46,242 bases of DNA from Maribacter sp. (lineage in GTDB: Bacteria > Bacteroidota > Bacteroidia > Flavobacteriales > Flavobacteriaceae), in the NCBI GenBank assembly GCA_023141835.1, contig JAGLKG010000048.1, positions 1 through 46,242 on the forward strand, given 5' to 3'. A model generated the notes under the pieces. The model was not told the origin of the DNA and did not search any database. It worked only from the letters and a program-made list of their open reading frames with translations. Positions 35,265 through 43,166 of this stretch are shown here, piece by piece. The position numbers and the translations under genes were made by a program. Each line of letters starts with the position of its first letter. Position 1 is the first letter of the stretch.

Positions 35265-35953
35265 TGTATATTTTTTATAAATTCTTTCAAATCCTCAATA
35301 TTCTTAAGACCTGGTGCAATTTCAAATTTGCTATTTACATCAATGGCATAACAGTATTTGGATGCTTTTCCTTGCAGAAATGACTGAACATTTTCTTTTT
35401 CGTCCAGTCCGATGCCTCCACTTAGAAAATAGGGTTTTTTAGAAGGATACTTTTCCAACAACCTCCAATCAAATTTGTATCCGTTACCCCCAGGAAGTTC
35501 ACCTTTGGTATCAAATAAGAAATAATCGCAGACATCTTCATAGGGTTTTAAATCCTTAAAATCAAATCCATTTCGTATTGAAAAAACCTTGATTATCTCG
35601 ACGCTATTTGATTTCTGGTTGAGCTCGGGTGGGGTCTCGTCAATTTTCTTTTTTCTCGACGGCTCTCGAAATGACAGAAAGATGACTTCTAGCTCTTTAC
35701 AATATTCTGGGCTTTCGTCTCCATGGAGTTGAACAGCCTGTAAATTGTGTTTATCCACTTCGGAAATCACTACTTCCAATGGGGCATTTACAAAAACACC
35801 GACCTTCTTGATATTGGAGGAAATTTCTGGAATACTTCCTTCAAAATACCGTTTTGAAGGCTCCCAGAAAATGAAACCCAAATAATCGGGTTGCAAAGCG
35901 GCGACCTCTTTGATGTTACCCGAATATTTCATTCCGCAGACCTTAAGTTTCAT
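35261..35953 (-). CDS. trpF: Phosphoribosylanthranilate isomerase with an in-frame insertion
   Basis: 230 residues, about 20 longer than usual for TrpF. Isomerises N-(5'-phosphoribosyl)anthranilate to CdRP. Active-site Cys in LKVCGMK, Asp in [13 protein letters not shown], and the C-terminal YFLSGGIGL and [16 protein letters not shown] are intact, so it should be active. The extra residues lie after SPEYCKELE and before [10 protein letters not shown] (about residues 85-112, including [17 protein letters not shown]) and are coded by DNA that looks like a dispersed repeat (see 35652-35676). Overlaps of 4 bp with trpC and trpB show tight coupling. Confidence 0.95.
   Translation of the reverse strand: MKLKVCGMKYSGNIKEVAALQPDYLGFIFWEPSKRYFEGSIPEISSNIKKVGVFVNAPLEVVISEVDKHNLQAVQLHGDESPEYCKELEVIFLSFREPSRKKKIDETPPELNQKSNSVEIIKVFSIRNGFDFKDLKPYEDVCDYFLFDTKGELPGGNGYKFDWRLLEKYPSKKPYFLSGGIGLDEKENVQSFLQGKASKYCYAIDVNSKFEIAPGLKNIEDLKEFIKNIQ
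35652..35676 (-). repeat. Dispersed-repeat-like element inside trpF
   Basis: On the minus strand the segment reads TGTCATTTCGAG, AGCC, GTCGAGAAA, which matches from memory a short repeat that is very common between genes in many flavobacterial genomes (core GTCATTTCGAGC...GTCGAGAA). Flanking bases (to about 35630 on the other side) probably belong too. It is read through in frame. Confidence 0.6.
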
Positions 35954-36735
35954 GACTTTAAATCTTTGATAAATTGGGAGGCACTAGCCCCAGGATTGTT
36001 GGTCTTCATAAAGTTTTCACCAATTAGGAACCCTTCATAGCCATACGATTTTAAATCTTTTATAGCGTCTACATTGCTAATACCACTTTCAGATACTTTG
36101 ACAAAATCATTTGGAATTAGTCTGGTGAGCGATTTACTGATTTCCAAACTAACCTCGAATGTCTTAAGGTTACGATTGTTGACACCCAACATATCCAAAC
36201 TTGGCATGATGGATTTATGCAATTCCTCCTCGTTGTGAACCTCTAGTAGTACATCAAGGTTTAGACTTTTGGCCAATTCTGAAAAGGTTTTAATTTCAGT
36301 TTTTGTCAAAATTGCCGCTATCAATAGTATTACATCAGCTCCATGGGCTTTAGCCTCTAGCATTTGATACTCATCAATTATAAACTCTTTGCGAAGCAAT
36401 GGCATATTAACAGAGGCTCTTGCTAGAAGTAAATCATCCAAGGACCCTCCAAAATATTTCCCGTCGGTTAATACAGACATGCCACAAACCCCTGCATTTT
36501 GGTATCCTTGGGCAACATCTTGTACGTTGAGGTCTTGATTTATTACTGCCTTTGAAGGTGAACGTCTTTTATGCTCGGCAATTATTCCTGTCGAACTGTG
36601 ACGAAGTACTTTGGCCAAAGAGGTGATTTCCTTGTCAAAAAGCACTGAACTTTCCAATTGAGAAATTGGAATCAATCGCTTTTTAAGGCTAACTTCTTTT
36701 CTTTTGTCTTGAACTATTTTGTCTAGAATATTCAT
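35950..36735 (-). CDS. trpC: Indole-3-glycerol phosphate synthase
   Basis: 261 residues. Converts CdRP to indole-3-glycerol phosphate. Characteristic segments are GIIAEHKRRSPSKAVI (active-site Glu, Lys), MSVLTDGKYFGGSLDDL, PLLRKEFIIDEYQ, LLEVHNEEEL, LGVNNRNLKTFEV and VSESGISNVDAI. Normal length. It overlaps trpF by 4 bp and lies 35 bp after trpD. Confidence 0.97.
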   Translation of the reverse strand: MNILDKIVQDKRKEVSLKKRLIPISQLESSVLFDKEITSLAKVLRHSSTGIIAEHKRRSPSKAVINQDLNVQDVAQGYQNAGVCGMSVLTDGKYFGGSLDDLLLARASVNMPLLRKEFIIDEYQMLEAKAHGADVILLIAAILTKTEIKTFSELAKSLNLDVLLEVHNEEELHKSIMPSLDMLGVNNRNLKTFEVSLEISKSLTRLIPNDFVKVSESGISNVDAIKDLKSYGYEGFLIGENFMKTNNPGASASQFIKDLKS

Positions 36736-36770
36736 TTGATTTTAGCGCTTACTAAAGAGCATTCTTTAAT

Positions 36771-37766
36771 TTAGGCAGCACTTAGCTTTTGTAATTTTAT
36801 TAGGGCGTTTAAACCTTTACCAGTTAAAAGAGCTTCCTTTGCTTTGTCAAAACCTTCTTTAGGTGTTAAACCATTGACTGTGGCTATTGCGATACCCGCA
36901 TTGGCACACACTACATTATTCTGGGCCTCGGTGCCGTTTCCTTTTAAAATATCCATAAATATCTTGGCTGATTCCTCTATGGTTTCACCACCTACAATTT
37001 CAGATTGGCGCACGTTATTTACCCCAAAATCTTCCGGCTTTAAGATTCCTTCGGAATGGTTTGAAATTGTTTTTGTGGCTCCCGTCAAGGAAATTTCATC
37101 ATAGCCGTCCAAAGCATGTAGCACCGTGAAATTTATATCGGTATTTTGATAGAGGTAACCATACATACGAGCCAGTTCCAAATTGAAAACACCAACCATC
37201 TGATTTTTAGGAAAGGCGGGGTTTACCATGGGCCCTAACATATTGAAAAAAGTCTTGACCGCTAATTCCCGCCTGATGGGAGCTACATTTTTCATGGCCG
37301 GATGAAACAAGGGCGCATGCAATACACAGATTCCTGCTTGGTCAATTGATTTTTCCAAAAAGTCAGCTTCATTACTAAATTTAATTCCTAAAAATTCCAT
37401 CACATTACTGCTTCCACATTTAGAAGAAACGCCATAGTTGCCATGTTTGGCAACCTTGACACCGGCTCCCGCCGTAATAAAGGAAGCTAAAGTTGAAATA
37501 TTGAAGGTGTCCTTGCCATCGCCTCCGGTGCCACACAAGTCTATCGGATTATAGGCGGACAAATCGACCGCGAGGCACAATTCAAGCAATGCATTGCGGA
37601 AGCCTTCCAGTTCTTCGATGGTAATGCTCCGCATCATGTAAACGGTTAAAAAAGCTGCAATCTGACTGCTGTTGTACTCTCCCTTGGCAATATTGACCAA
37701 CACCTGCCTGGCATCTTCTTTGGTCAAGATATCATGATTAATAAGTCTATTTAGAATGTCTTTCAT
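36771..37766 (-). CDS. trpD: Anthranilate phosphoribosyltransferase
   Basis: 331 residues. Transfers the phosphoribosyl group from PRPP to anthranilate. The PRPP-binding GTGGDGKDTFNIST, the anthranilate site KHGNYGVSSKCGSSNVMEFLG and HPAMKNVAPIRRELAVKTFFNMLGPM are present. It is a separate protein, not fused to trpG. The 122-bp gap to trpG holds the second palindrome and a small hairpin (CCTCTC at 37780-37785 with GAGAGG at 37791-37796). Confidence 0.97.
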   Translation of the reverse strand: MKDILNRLINHDILTKEDARQVLVNIAKGEYNSSQIAAFLTVYMMRSITIEELEGFRNALLELCLAVDLSAYNPIDLCGTGGDGKDTFNISTLASFITAGAGVKVAKHGNYGVSSKCGSSNVMEFLGIKFSNEADFLEKSIDQAGICVLHAPLFHPAMKNVAPIRRELAVKTFFNMLGPMVNPAFPKNQMVGVFNLELARMYGYLYQNTDINFTVLHALDGYDEISLTGATKTISNHSEGILKPEDFGVNNVRQSEIVGGETIEESAKIFMDILKGNGTEAQNNVVCANAGIAIATVNGLTPKEGFDKAKEALLTGKGLNALIKLQKLSAA

Positions 37767-37857
37767 AAGTTCTACTTGACCTCTCGATAGGAGAGGAGTT
37801 TATTATGGTTAATCTTCCTTTAAGGTTAAAATCCATTGGATGTTCCTTTTTGTTGTT

Positions 37858-37890
37858 AGACCTGTCAGGTTTTCAAAACCTGACAGGTCT
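37858..37890. repeat. 33-bp palindrome, copy 2, at the trpG stop
   Basis: AGACCTGTCAGGTTTT, C, AAAACCTGACAGGTCT: perfect 16-bp arms around one base. Its last two bases are part of the trpG stop codon (37889-37891 read on the minus strand as TAG). It differs from the copy at 34050-34082 only at the centre. Confidence 0.92.
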
Positions 37891-38458
37891 ATTGGCCTAG
37901 CCAATTTTTCAATATTTTTTTCCCTTGTGGAGTCAAAACGGATTCGGGATGAAACTGAACGGAACATACATCATAATTTTTATGTCTCAAAGACATTACC
38001 TGTCCGTTTTCATCTAATGAAGTTATCTGCAAAACTTCTGGGACGTTGGGGTCAACAACCCATGAATGGTAACGGCCAACTTCAATTTCATCAGGCATCC
38101 CATCAAATAGGACATCTTTTTCGGTTATTGATATTTTAGTGGCTATGCCATGGTATACCTCATCTAAATTTATTAACGAACCACCAAATACCTCTGCTAT
38201 GGCCTGTTGTCCCAAACAAACCCCAAATATACTTTTACTAGGGGCATATTTAACTATGATTTCTTTGAGTAATCCGGCTTCATCAGGAATGCCAGGACCT
38301 GGCGAAAGAACAATCTTATCATATGCATCGATCTCATCCAAAGTAAGTTGGTCGTTTCTTTTTACAGTGACCTTACAATCCAAGTCCTCTAAATAATGGA
38401 CTAGATTATAAGTGAAGCTGTCGTAGTTATCAATTACCAGTATTTTTTTCATTTTCAT
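37889..38458 (-). CDS. trpG: Anthranilate synthase component II (glutamine amidotransferase)
   Basis: About 189 residues from the ATG at 38456-38458 (a second ATG at 38450-38452 is also possible; an in-frame ATG at 38491 would overlap trpE and add residues unlike the family). Supplies ammonia from glutamine to TrpE. Class I amidotransferase triad: Cys in FGVCLGQQA, His and Glu in VQFHPESVLT; the oxyanion segment LSPGPGIPDEAG is present. It lies 16 bp after trpE. Confidence 0.96.
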   Translation of the reverse strand: MKMKKILVIDNYDSFTYNLVHYLEDLDCKVTVKRNDQLTLDEIDAYDKIVLSPGPGIPDEAGLLKEIIVKYAPSKSIFGVCLGQQAIAEVFGGSLINLDEVYHGIATKISITEKDVLFDGMPDEIEVGRYHSWVVDPNVPEVLQITSLDENGQVMSLRHKNYDVCSVQFHPESVLTPQGKKILKNWLGQ

Positions 38459-38474
38459 CTTGATTATGGAAATA

Positions 38475-39872
38475 TTAGATGGTTTCTGCAATTTCCAGAG
38501 CTTTGGTCAATGCTCCAAGCTTGTTATAGGTTTCTTGCAATTCGTTTTCAGGATTTGAAGCGGCCACCAGACCGGCACCGGCTTGGTAGTGCAATTGATG
38601 ATTTTTACTCAAAAATGTACGGATCATAATGGCATGATTGAAATTCCCGTTAAAATCCATAAAACCAATTGCGCCGCCATAATAATCCCGATTGGTTTTC
38701 TCGTACTTCTCAATGAGTTGCATGGCCATATGTTTGGGTGCCCCACTCAATGTACCAGCAGGAAAAGTATCTGCTACGACCTTCATAGTCGTTATGTCTT
38801 TTTTCTTTTGCCCAGTGACCTTAGAAACCAAATGAATAACATGGGAAAAGAATTGTACTTCCTTGTAATTCTCAACATTGACCATATTGCCATTCCGGCT
38901 TAAATCGTTCCTAGCCAAATCAACCAACATAACATGTTCACTATTTTCTTTATCGTCCTCGGTTAGTTTTTTAGCAAGTTCGGCGTCCTTTTCGTCATTG
39001 CCCGTTCTCCTAAAAGTGCCAGCAATCGGGTGGATTTCTGCCCTGCCATTATTGACAATCAATTGTGCTTCAGGTGAACTGCCAAATATTTTGAAATCCC
39101 CATAATCGAAGTAAAACAAATAGGGAGAAGGGTTTACAGAACGAAGAGCTCTATAAACATTGAATTCATCTCCTTTGAACCCTTGTGAAAACCTTCTCGA
39201 TAAGACCAATTGAAAAACGTCACCACGCTGACAGTGTTTTTTGGCCAAGGCAACATGCTCCTTATATTCTTCATCGGCAAGATTAGAACTCGGATTACCC
39301 TTTTTTGCAAAATTATATGTTGCAAAATTCTTTACATTAAGAATATGCTCTATCTCATCGATGTTACTTTCAGAATTATAGCAATGGGCGAAAATATAAG
39401 CCTCATTTTTAAAATGATTTATTGCGATAATATTTTGATAAACAGCATAATAAATGTCAGGAATGTCAAGTGCCCCCTCTTTTTTACTGATCTCTATGTC
39501 TTCAAAGTATCTTACGGAGTCATAACCCATATAGCCAAAAAGACCGTTGTTAATGAACTTGAATTCATTATCATCCGCTTTGAATCTTTGACTGAAATCA
39601 TGAATGATCTGTACAACATTGGTGTCCGAAGTAATTTGAATACTGGTGTTTGTATTATCTGGAAATTGTTCTAAAACGGTTTCACCTTCTACTTTGATTG
39701 ATGCTATAGGATTACAACATATATAGGAAAAACTATTGTCATTGGCATGGTAGTCACTACTCTCCAAAAGTATACTATTGGGGAATCTATCCCGTATTTT
39801 AAGATAAACGCTGACAGGTGTAATCGTGTCGGCGATAATTTTCTTGTGATGTGATTTAAATGGGTAAATCAT
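38475..39872 (-). CDS. trpE: Anthranilate synthase component I
   Basis: 465 residues. Makes anthranilate from chorismate, the committed step. The feedback-binding element LLESSD is near residue 36, so inhibition by Trp is likely. The chorismate-binding domain shows LVLSRRFSQG, SPEAQLIVNNGRAEIHPIAGTFRRTGNDEKDAELAKKL, EHVMLVDLARNDLSRNG, TFPAGTLSGAPKHMAMQLI and YQAGAGLVAASNPENELQET. First structural gene of the trp operon, 18 bp after the attenuator terminator. Confidence 0.97.
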   Translation of the reverse strand: MIYPFKSHHKKIIADTITPVSVYLKIRDRFPNSILLESSDYHANDNSFSYICCNPIASIKVEGETVLEQFPDNTNTSIQITSDTNVVQIIHDFSQRFKADDNEFKFINNGLFGYMGYDSVRYFEDIEISKKEGALDIPDIYYAVYQNIIAINHFKNEAYIFAHCYNSESNIDEIEHILNVKNFATYNFAKKGNPSSNLADEEYKEHVALAKKHCQRGDVFQLVLSRRFSQGFKGDEFNVYRALRSVNPSPYLFYFDYGDFKIFGSSPEAQLIVNNGRAEIHPIAGTFRRTGNDEKDAELAKKLTEDDKENSEHVMLVDLARNDLSRNGNMVNVENYKEVQFFSHVIHLVSKVTGQKKKDITTMKVVADTFPAGTLSGAPKHMAMQLIEKYEKTNRDYYGGAIGFMDFNGNFNHAIMIRTFLSKNHQLHYQAGAGLVAASNPENELQETYNKLGALTKALEIAETI

Positions 39873-39890
39873 GATTAATAGTTATTAATT

Positions 39891-39922
39891 AAAAAAGGCT
39901 TGTCGTGATAGACAAGCCTTTT
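39891..39922 (-). terminator. trp attenuator: leader terminator
   Basis: On the minus strand: AAAAGGCTTGTC (39922-39911), loop TATCAC, GACAAGCCTTTT (39904-39893), ending in six T's: a 12-bp stem in a classic intrinsic terminator, between the leader peptide and trpE. The alternative partner is GTCGTGAGCTAAGC (39957-39944), at the end of the leader peptide: GTCGTGA pairs with TCACGAC (loop plus start of the 3' arm) and AAGC with GCTT of the 5' arm, which would prevent the terminator. Confidence 0.92.
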
Positions 39923-39950
39923 ATATAGTTTTACTACAATGATGCTTAGC

Positions 39951-40007
39951 TCACGACGTTTTTCGTAAGTTACTCCACCACCATATATTTAATATTGCGT
40001 TTTTCAT
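39951..40007 (-). CDS. trpL: trp operon leader peptide
   Basis: 18 residues: MKNAILNIWWWSNLRKTS, ATG at 40005-40007 and TGA at 39951-39953. Three consecutive Trp codons (codons 9-11) followed, after the stop, by a terminator upstream of trpE. If charged tRNA-Trp is scarce the ribosome stalls at codons 9-11, leaving the GTCGTGA segment (leader bases 51-57) free to pair with the terminator and let transcription continue. If Trp is plentiful the ribosome reaches the stop and covers this segment, and the terminator forms. The arrangement is the same in logic as the enteric trp leader but with its own sequence. Confidence 0.93.
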   Translation of the reverse strand: MKNAILNIWWWSNLRKTS

Positions 40008-40012
40008 TGCAC

Positions 40013-40043
40013 CAAATATAGAAATGATTTTTCAAACAACAAA
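40013..40043 (-). promoter_or_regulatory. trp operon promoter
   Basis: On the minus strand: TTTG (40043-40040), 19-bp spacer, TATATTTG (40020-40013), a full match to the Bacteroidota consensus. Only five bases (GTGCA) separate the -7 element from the trpL ATG, so the transcript should begin at or next to the ATG. The remaining sequence to 40286 is AT-rich and shows no gene. Confidence 0.8.
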
Positions 40044-40286
40044 TACGTTTTTTGAAAAAAGAAGAAGAATGCCATAATCCTACGAATTTTAATTTTTGGA
40101 ATAAAATTATATAGGCAATACGCGTGCCATTATATTAGTGGTATTACTCTCGATATATTATCGTCCATCTAAATGTAGTTCTAATAACTGTATAAACTTA
40201 AATTTTATTGAGAGCGAAATATTTTTGGTATAAGTTCTTCTTTTTGATTTTTATAAATAATCATGAATTTTGATATATATTAATGA

Positions 40287-41828
40287 TTAAAACTGCAATT
40301 TAATTCTCTCTGACCTATACAAAATATCAGTTTGGCCCCAACCACTTGTTTTATTGCCATTTTCACTTTTAAGATTAAGAGTAGCTTCAAAAACTTCTTT
40401 GCTTGTATTATAATCAACCTCAACTATTTTAGCTGATAGATGAGTCCCATTTTTTATGAAACCAGATGTAATCAAAACATTATCTGATTTTTGTAAATAG
40501 TCAACATCGCTTACAATTGTGGAGAAAAATTCCAATCCTCTTTCTTTACCATATTGCCATATCTGTTTTACGGTCTTTTCTTTTTCATTTATATTATATT
40601 CGACGGCCCTTGAATAATGAACATTATTCTCAAAATTTCTGAAAACCCCATTATCAAACAATAAAAGATTACCATTAGGCATGAAATTTGGCGCATGTTG
40701 GCCCCATGGATAGTCAAATTGAGCAGAACTTTTTTTGCCAATCTGGATGTCAGTGGGAAATGTTTTTCCCACTGAGTCAACCGCTGTTAATAAATAAGGC
40801 TTGGTGTCAAATCCTTTTCCGTCCCTTCCTGCTTTCCCCCAACTTTTAATAGGGGACATTATCCATTGAAGCTTATCGTTCCATGAGATTTTCATTAATC
40901 CTAGATTTTTACCTGAAACTATGATGGAATGATCGTCCTTATCATACGCTAATCCATTCATGTGAAGAAAATCACCAGGTCGAAAAAAATTCAATTCGTT
41001 TAGGCTCACATCAAGGTGTTTGGCTAAATCCCATTCTTTTACAATTTTAGATTTCTTACGGTCAAATAACATGATGAAATCACTGTCTGAAACCACATTC
41101 TTGCCATCTAGATTTATAAACGCTCCTTTCTTACCAATACATATTAGTAAATTTCCATTGGGCAATTCCAGAACGTCATGGTGCATACCATAATTTGCAC
41201 TTATTTTAGTTTCTTTTAATGGTTTGCCCAACATGTCAAATTCGTAAATAACATGCCTGCTTACCATTAAAATTGTCCCATCTTTAAGCCTTTGGAATGG
41301 GCTTACCATCTTGCCGGCAAAACTTAAATCTAAATACCAACGCACTTTGCCTTGATCATCAAAGATCATAGGGCCAGAATTAAATTTGCCATTATTCGCG
41401 AAATGTATATCACAAGCATGCAAACCTGGCTCCATTTCATTTCGACTTAGCTTATTAATGGAAATTTCTGGGAAATGGGCAGGCGTATTTCCAGTTTTAA
41501 TTTTAACCGTGTCTACTATTTTGCCACCATCATATTTTAAAGTAACGACAACATTATTGATTGCATTAGGGTATAATCCTACCACCGGGATTTCTAAATT
41601 AGTAGAATTGGCTTTAAAAGATTGCTTGATAGGAGATTCGCCAAGTACTTCGATGGTAGCGCTACAAGATCTTTCTGCTTCAATTACCATCCTAGCTGTC
41701 AAAGGAGATATTTTATATGGATTTAATGTCGTCTCAATGGTATAATCTAATGTTGAACCACAGCTACTTGACATAAGTAAGACAAAAACCATTGAACATA
41801 TAACAGGGGATAGGATTTTAGAAAACAT
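40287..41828 (-). CDS. Arylsulfotransferase (AssT) family lipoprotein
   Basis: 513 residues. The N-terminus (MFSKILSPVICSMVFVLLMSSSCGST) is a signal sequence ending in a Cys suitable for lipidation (SSC), so probably a lipoprotein. An N-terminal beta domain (about 30-115) precedes a six-bladed propeller. Histidines that are catalytic in AssT have plausible counterparts in YGMHHDVLELPNGN, FLHMNGLAYD and WGQHAPNFMPNGNLLLFDNG. AssT transfers sulfate between phenols in the periplasm; this family member's donors and acceptors are unknown. There is no DsbA/DsbB-like partner nearby. Its upstream region contains a 32-bp dyad. Confidence 0.85.
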   Translation of the reverse strand: MFSKILSPVICSMVFVLLMSSSCGSTLDYTIETTLNPYKISPLTARMVIEAERSCSATIEVLGESPIKQSFKANSTNLEIPVVGLYPNAINNVVVTLKYDGGKIVDTVKIKTGNTPAHFPEISINKLSRNEMEPGLHACDIHFANNGKFNSGPMIFDDQGKVRWYLDLSFAGKMVSPFQRLKDGTILMVSRHVIYEFDMLGKPLKETKISANYGMHHDVLELPNGNLLICIGKKGAFINLDGKNVVSDSDFIMLFDRKKSKIVKEWDLAKHLDVSLNELNFFRPGDFLHMNGLAYDKDDHSIIVSGKNLGLMKISWNDKLQWIMSPIKSWGKAGRDGKGFDTKPYLLTAVDSVGKTFPTDIQIGKKSSAQFDYPWGQHAPNFMPNGNLLLFDNGVFRNFENNVHYSRAVEYNINEKEKTVKQIWQYGKERGLEFFSTIVSDVDYLQKSDNVLITSGFIKNGTHLSAKIVEVDYNTSKEVFEATLNLKSENGNKTSGWGQTDILYRSERIKLQF

Positions 41829-41854
41829 TTTTTGTTTAAAAATAGATAATTTTC

Positions 41855-41886
41855 ATCCAATAGGGCTAAATTTATTTTTATTGGAT
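41855..41886. promoter_or_regulatory. 32-bp dyad in front of the AssT-like gene (candidate operator)
   Basis: ATCCAATA (41855-41862) and TATTGGAT (41879-41886) are perfect inverted 8-mers and the palindrome TAAATTTA (41867-41874) lies exactly at their centre. Read on the minus strand TAAATTTA is one mismatch from the -7 consensus. Located 27 bp before the ATG. A dimeric or tetrameric regulator is likely; which one is unknown. Confidence 0.6.
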
Positions 41887-42035
41887 TTTCTCAAATAAAA
41901 GCGATATTGTTCATTTGGTTACACTTGATTGTGCTGTATCAGATATAGCATTCGCCTTATTTTATACTTCTTTGTAAATAATGGTAGTATACATTAGCCT
42001 CGAAGTGAAAAAGGAAATAGAACAATGTAAATCTA

Positions 42036-42074
42036 TTAAAAAACACCCTAAAGGCTTGAAGGCCCATAGGGTAT
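42036..42074 (-). terminator. Terminator of the marR-yceI unit
   Basis: On the minus strand ATACCCTATGGGCC, TTCAA, GCCTTTAGGGT then GTTTTTTA: a 10-bp-class stem with a mismatch, followed by six T's, 21 bp after the yceI stop. Confidence 0.8.
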
Positions 42075-42094
42075 TAATTCTGCGACTATGACCT

Positions 42095-42673
42095 TTAGAA
42101 TACCAAATCAACCACTAGGTCAAATTCGTCATAGATTGTCTTATCGCCCAAGTTTTCAAAAAAGTTGCCAGATCTAAATTTTATATCATAGTTGGTTCTG
42201 TCAACTTTTAAAGTGGCGGTAGCCTTGCTGCCGTAAATGGATAGATCAAAAGTAACAGCTTTGGTGATGCCTTTAATAGTTAAATCTCCAGTAACTTCGT
42301 AAGAGTTTTTTCCAGAAGTTTCGACCTTGGTGAAGACAAGCTTTGAAGTAGGGTGAGTTTCAACTCCAAAAAAATCATCAGACTTTAAATGTCCTTCAAG
42401 TTTGCCTTTCATGCCACCTTCCATATCAGAGTCAACCAAGGAAGTCATATCAACAATAAACTCTCCTCCCGTAAGTTTATCGTTATCAAAAACCAGTGCC
42501 CCTTCTTCGATGTTTATGGTGCCCGTATGAGAACCAGTTACTTTGTAAGCTTTCCAAGTTACTGAGCTTTTCTCGGCTTTTACTTCTTTTTTTTCTCCGT
42601 CTACAGGAGAGGTTGCACTGGCTGTAAAACCAAATACGATTGCAAATACAAAACTCAATAGATTCTTTTTCAT
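42095..42673 (-). CDS. YceI-family periplasmic protein
   Basis: 192 residues with a signal peptide (MKKNLLSFVFAIVFGFTASA). YceI proteins are lipocalin-like barrels that bind isoprenoid or other amphiphilic lipids. Family segments: SSVTWKAYKVTGSHTGTINIEEGALVFD, GGEFIVDMTSLVDSDM, LEGHLKSDDFFGVETHPTSKLVFT, VTGDLTIKGITKAVTFD. Co-directional with marR, 33 bp downstream of it, as is common in flavobacteria; MarR probably controls both. Confidence 0.93.
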   Translation of the reverse strand: MKKNLLSFVFAIVFGFTASATSPVDGEKKEVKAEKSSVTWKAYKVTGSHTGTINIEEGALVFDNDKLTGGEFIVDMTSLVDSDMEGGMKGKLEGHLKSDDFFGVETHPTSKLVFTKVETSGKNSYEVTGDLTIKGITKAVTFDLSIYGSKATATLKVDRTNYDIKFRSGNFFENLGDKTIYDEFDLVVDLVF

Positions 42674-42706
42674 GATTTAAATTATTAATTGTTACTATTT
42701 AAGTGT

Positions 42707-43153
42707 TTAAAATTTATGTAATAAAAAATTCAATTGTTGAAGTTCTTTTTGTGAAAATTGTTGTAAAAGTTCGTTTTCTATATTATCCATTACTTGGTCC
42801 ATTTTCCTTAATGCTGCATTTCCCTTATTGGTAATGTTAATTTCCACCTTTCTCCTATTGGAGGGGCAGGTCATCCGGTCAACGTAGCCTTTGTTCAGCA
42901 ACTTATCGACCAAACGAGTAGTATTACTCATTTTGGTCACCATTCTTTCATTTAGGGTTGAGAGATTTGCTGGCTTACCCTTTTGACCTCTTAAGATGCG
43001 TAAAACATTGAATTGTTGTGCCGAGACATCAAAGGGCTTCAATGCCTGTGCAATCCTTTCGTTAATTGTATTGTTGACCAACAATAAATGAATAATTGTC
43101 TTTTGTTCAAGGGGTAATTTATAGTCAGTTCTAATACGTTCTTCTACATCCAT
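42707..43153 (-). CDS. MarR-family transcriptional regulator
   Basis: 148 residues. Winged-helix DNA-binding protein with the MarR pattern: VSAQQFNVLRILRGQKGKPANLSTLNERMVTKMSNTTRLVDKLLNKGYVDRMTCPSNRRKVEINITNKG, i.e. recognition helix followed by the wing (SNRRKVEI). N- and C-terminal helices form the dimer. The ligand is unknown. Divergent from the rhodanese gene, with a palindromic operator over its own -7 element, so autoregulation is probable. Confidence 0.93.
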   Translation of the reverse strand: MDVEERIRTDYKLPLEQKTIIHLLLVNNTINERIAQALKPFDVSAQQFNVLRILRGQKGKPANLSTLNERMVTKMSNTTRLVDKLLNKGYVDRMTCPSNRRKVEINITNKGNAALRKMDQVMDNIENELLQQFSQKELQQLNFLLHKF

Positions 43154-43166
43154 GTCCTTACAACAA

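Noticed and set aside
34050-37890. The two palindromes as a CRISPR array or att sites
   Set aside because: Only two copies, 3.8 kb apart, with housekeeping genes between; no spacer periodicity, integrase or cas gene.
39210-39674. 154-codon plus-strand frame inside trpE
   Set aside because: Antisense shadow of a conserved gene; composition rich in Ile/Phe/Lys as expected from the complement.
36771-39872. A fused trpG-trpD or trpE-trpG arrangement
   Set aside because: Each gene has its own start and stop, separated by 122 and 16 bp.
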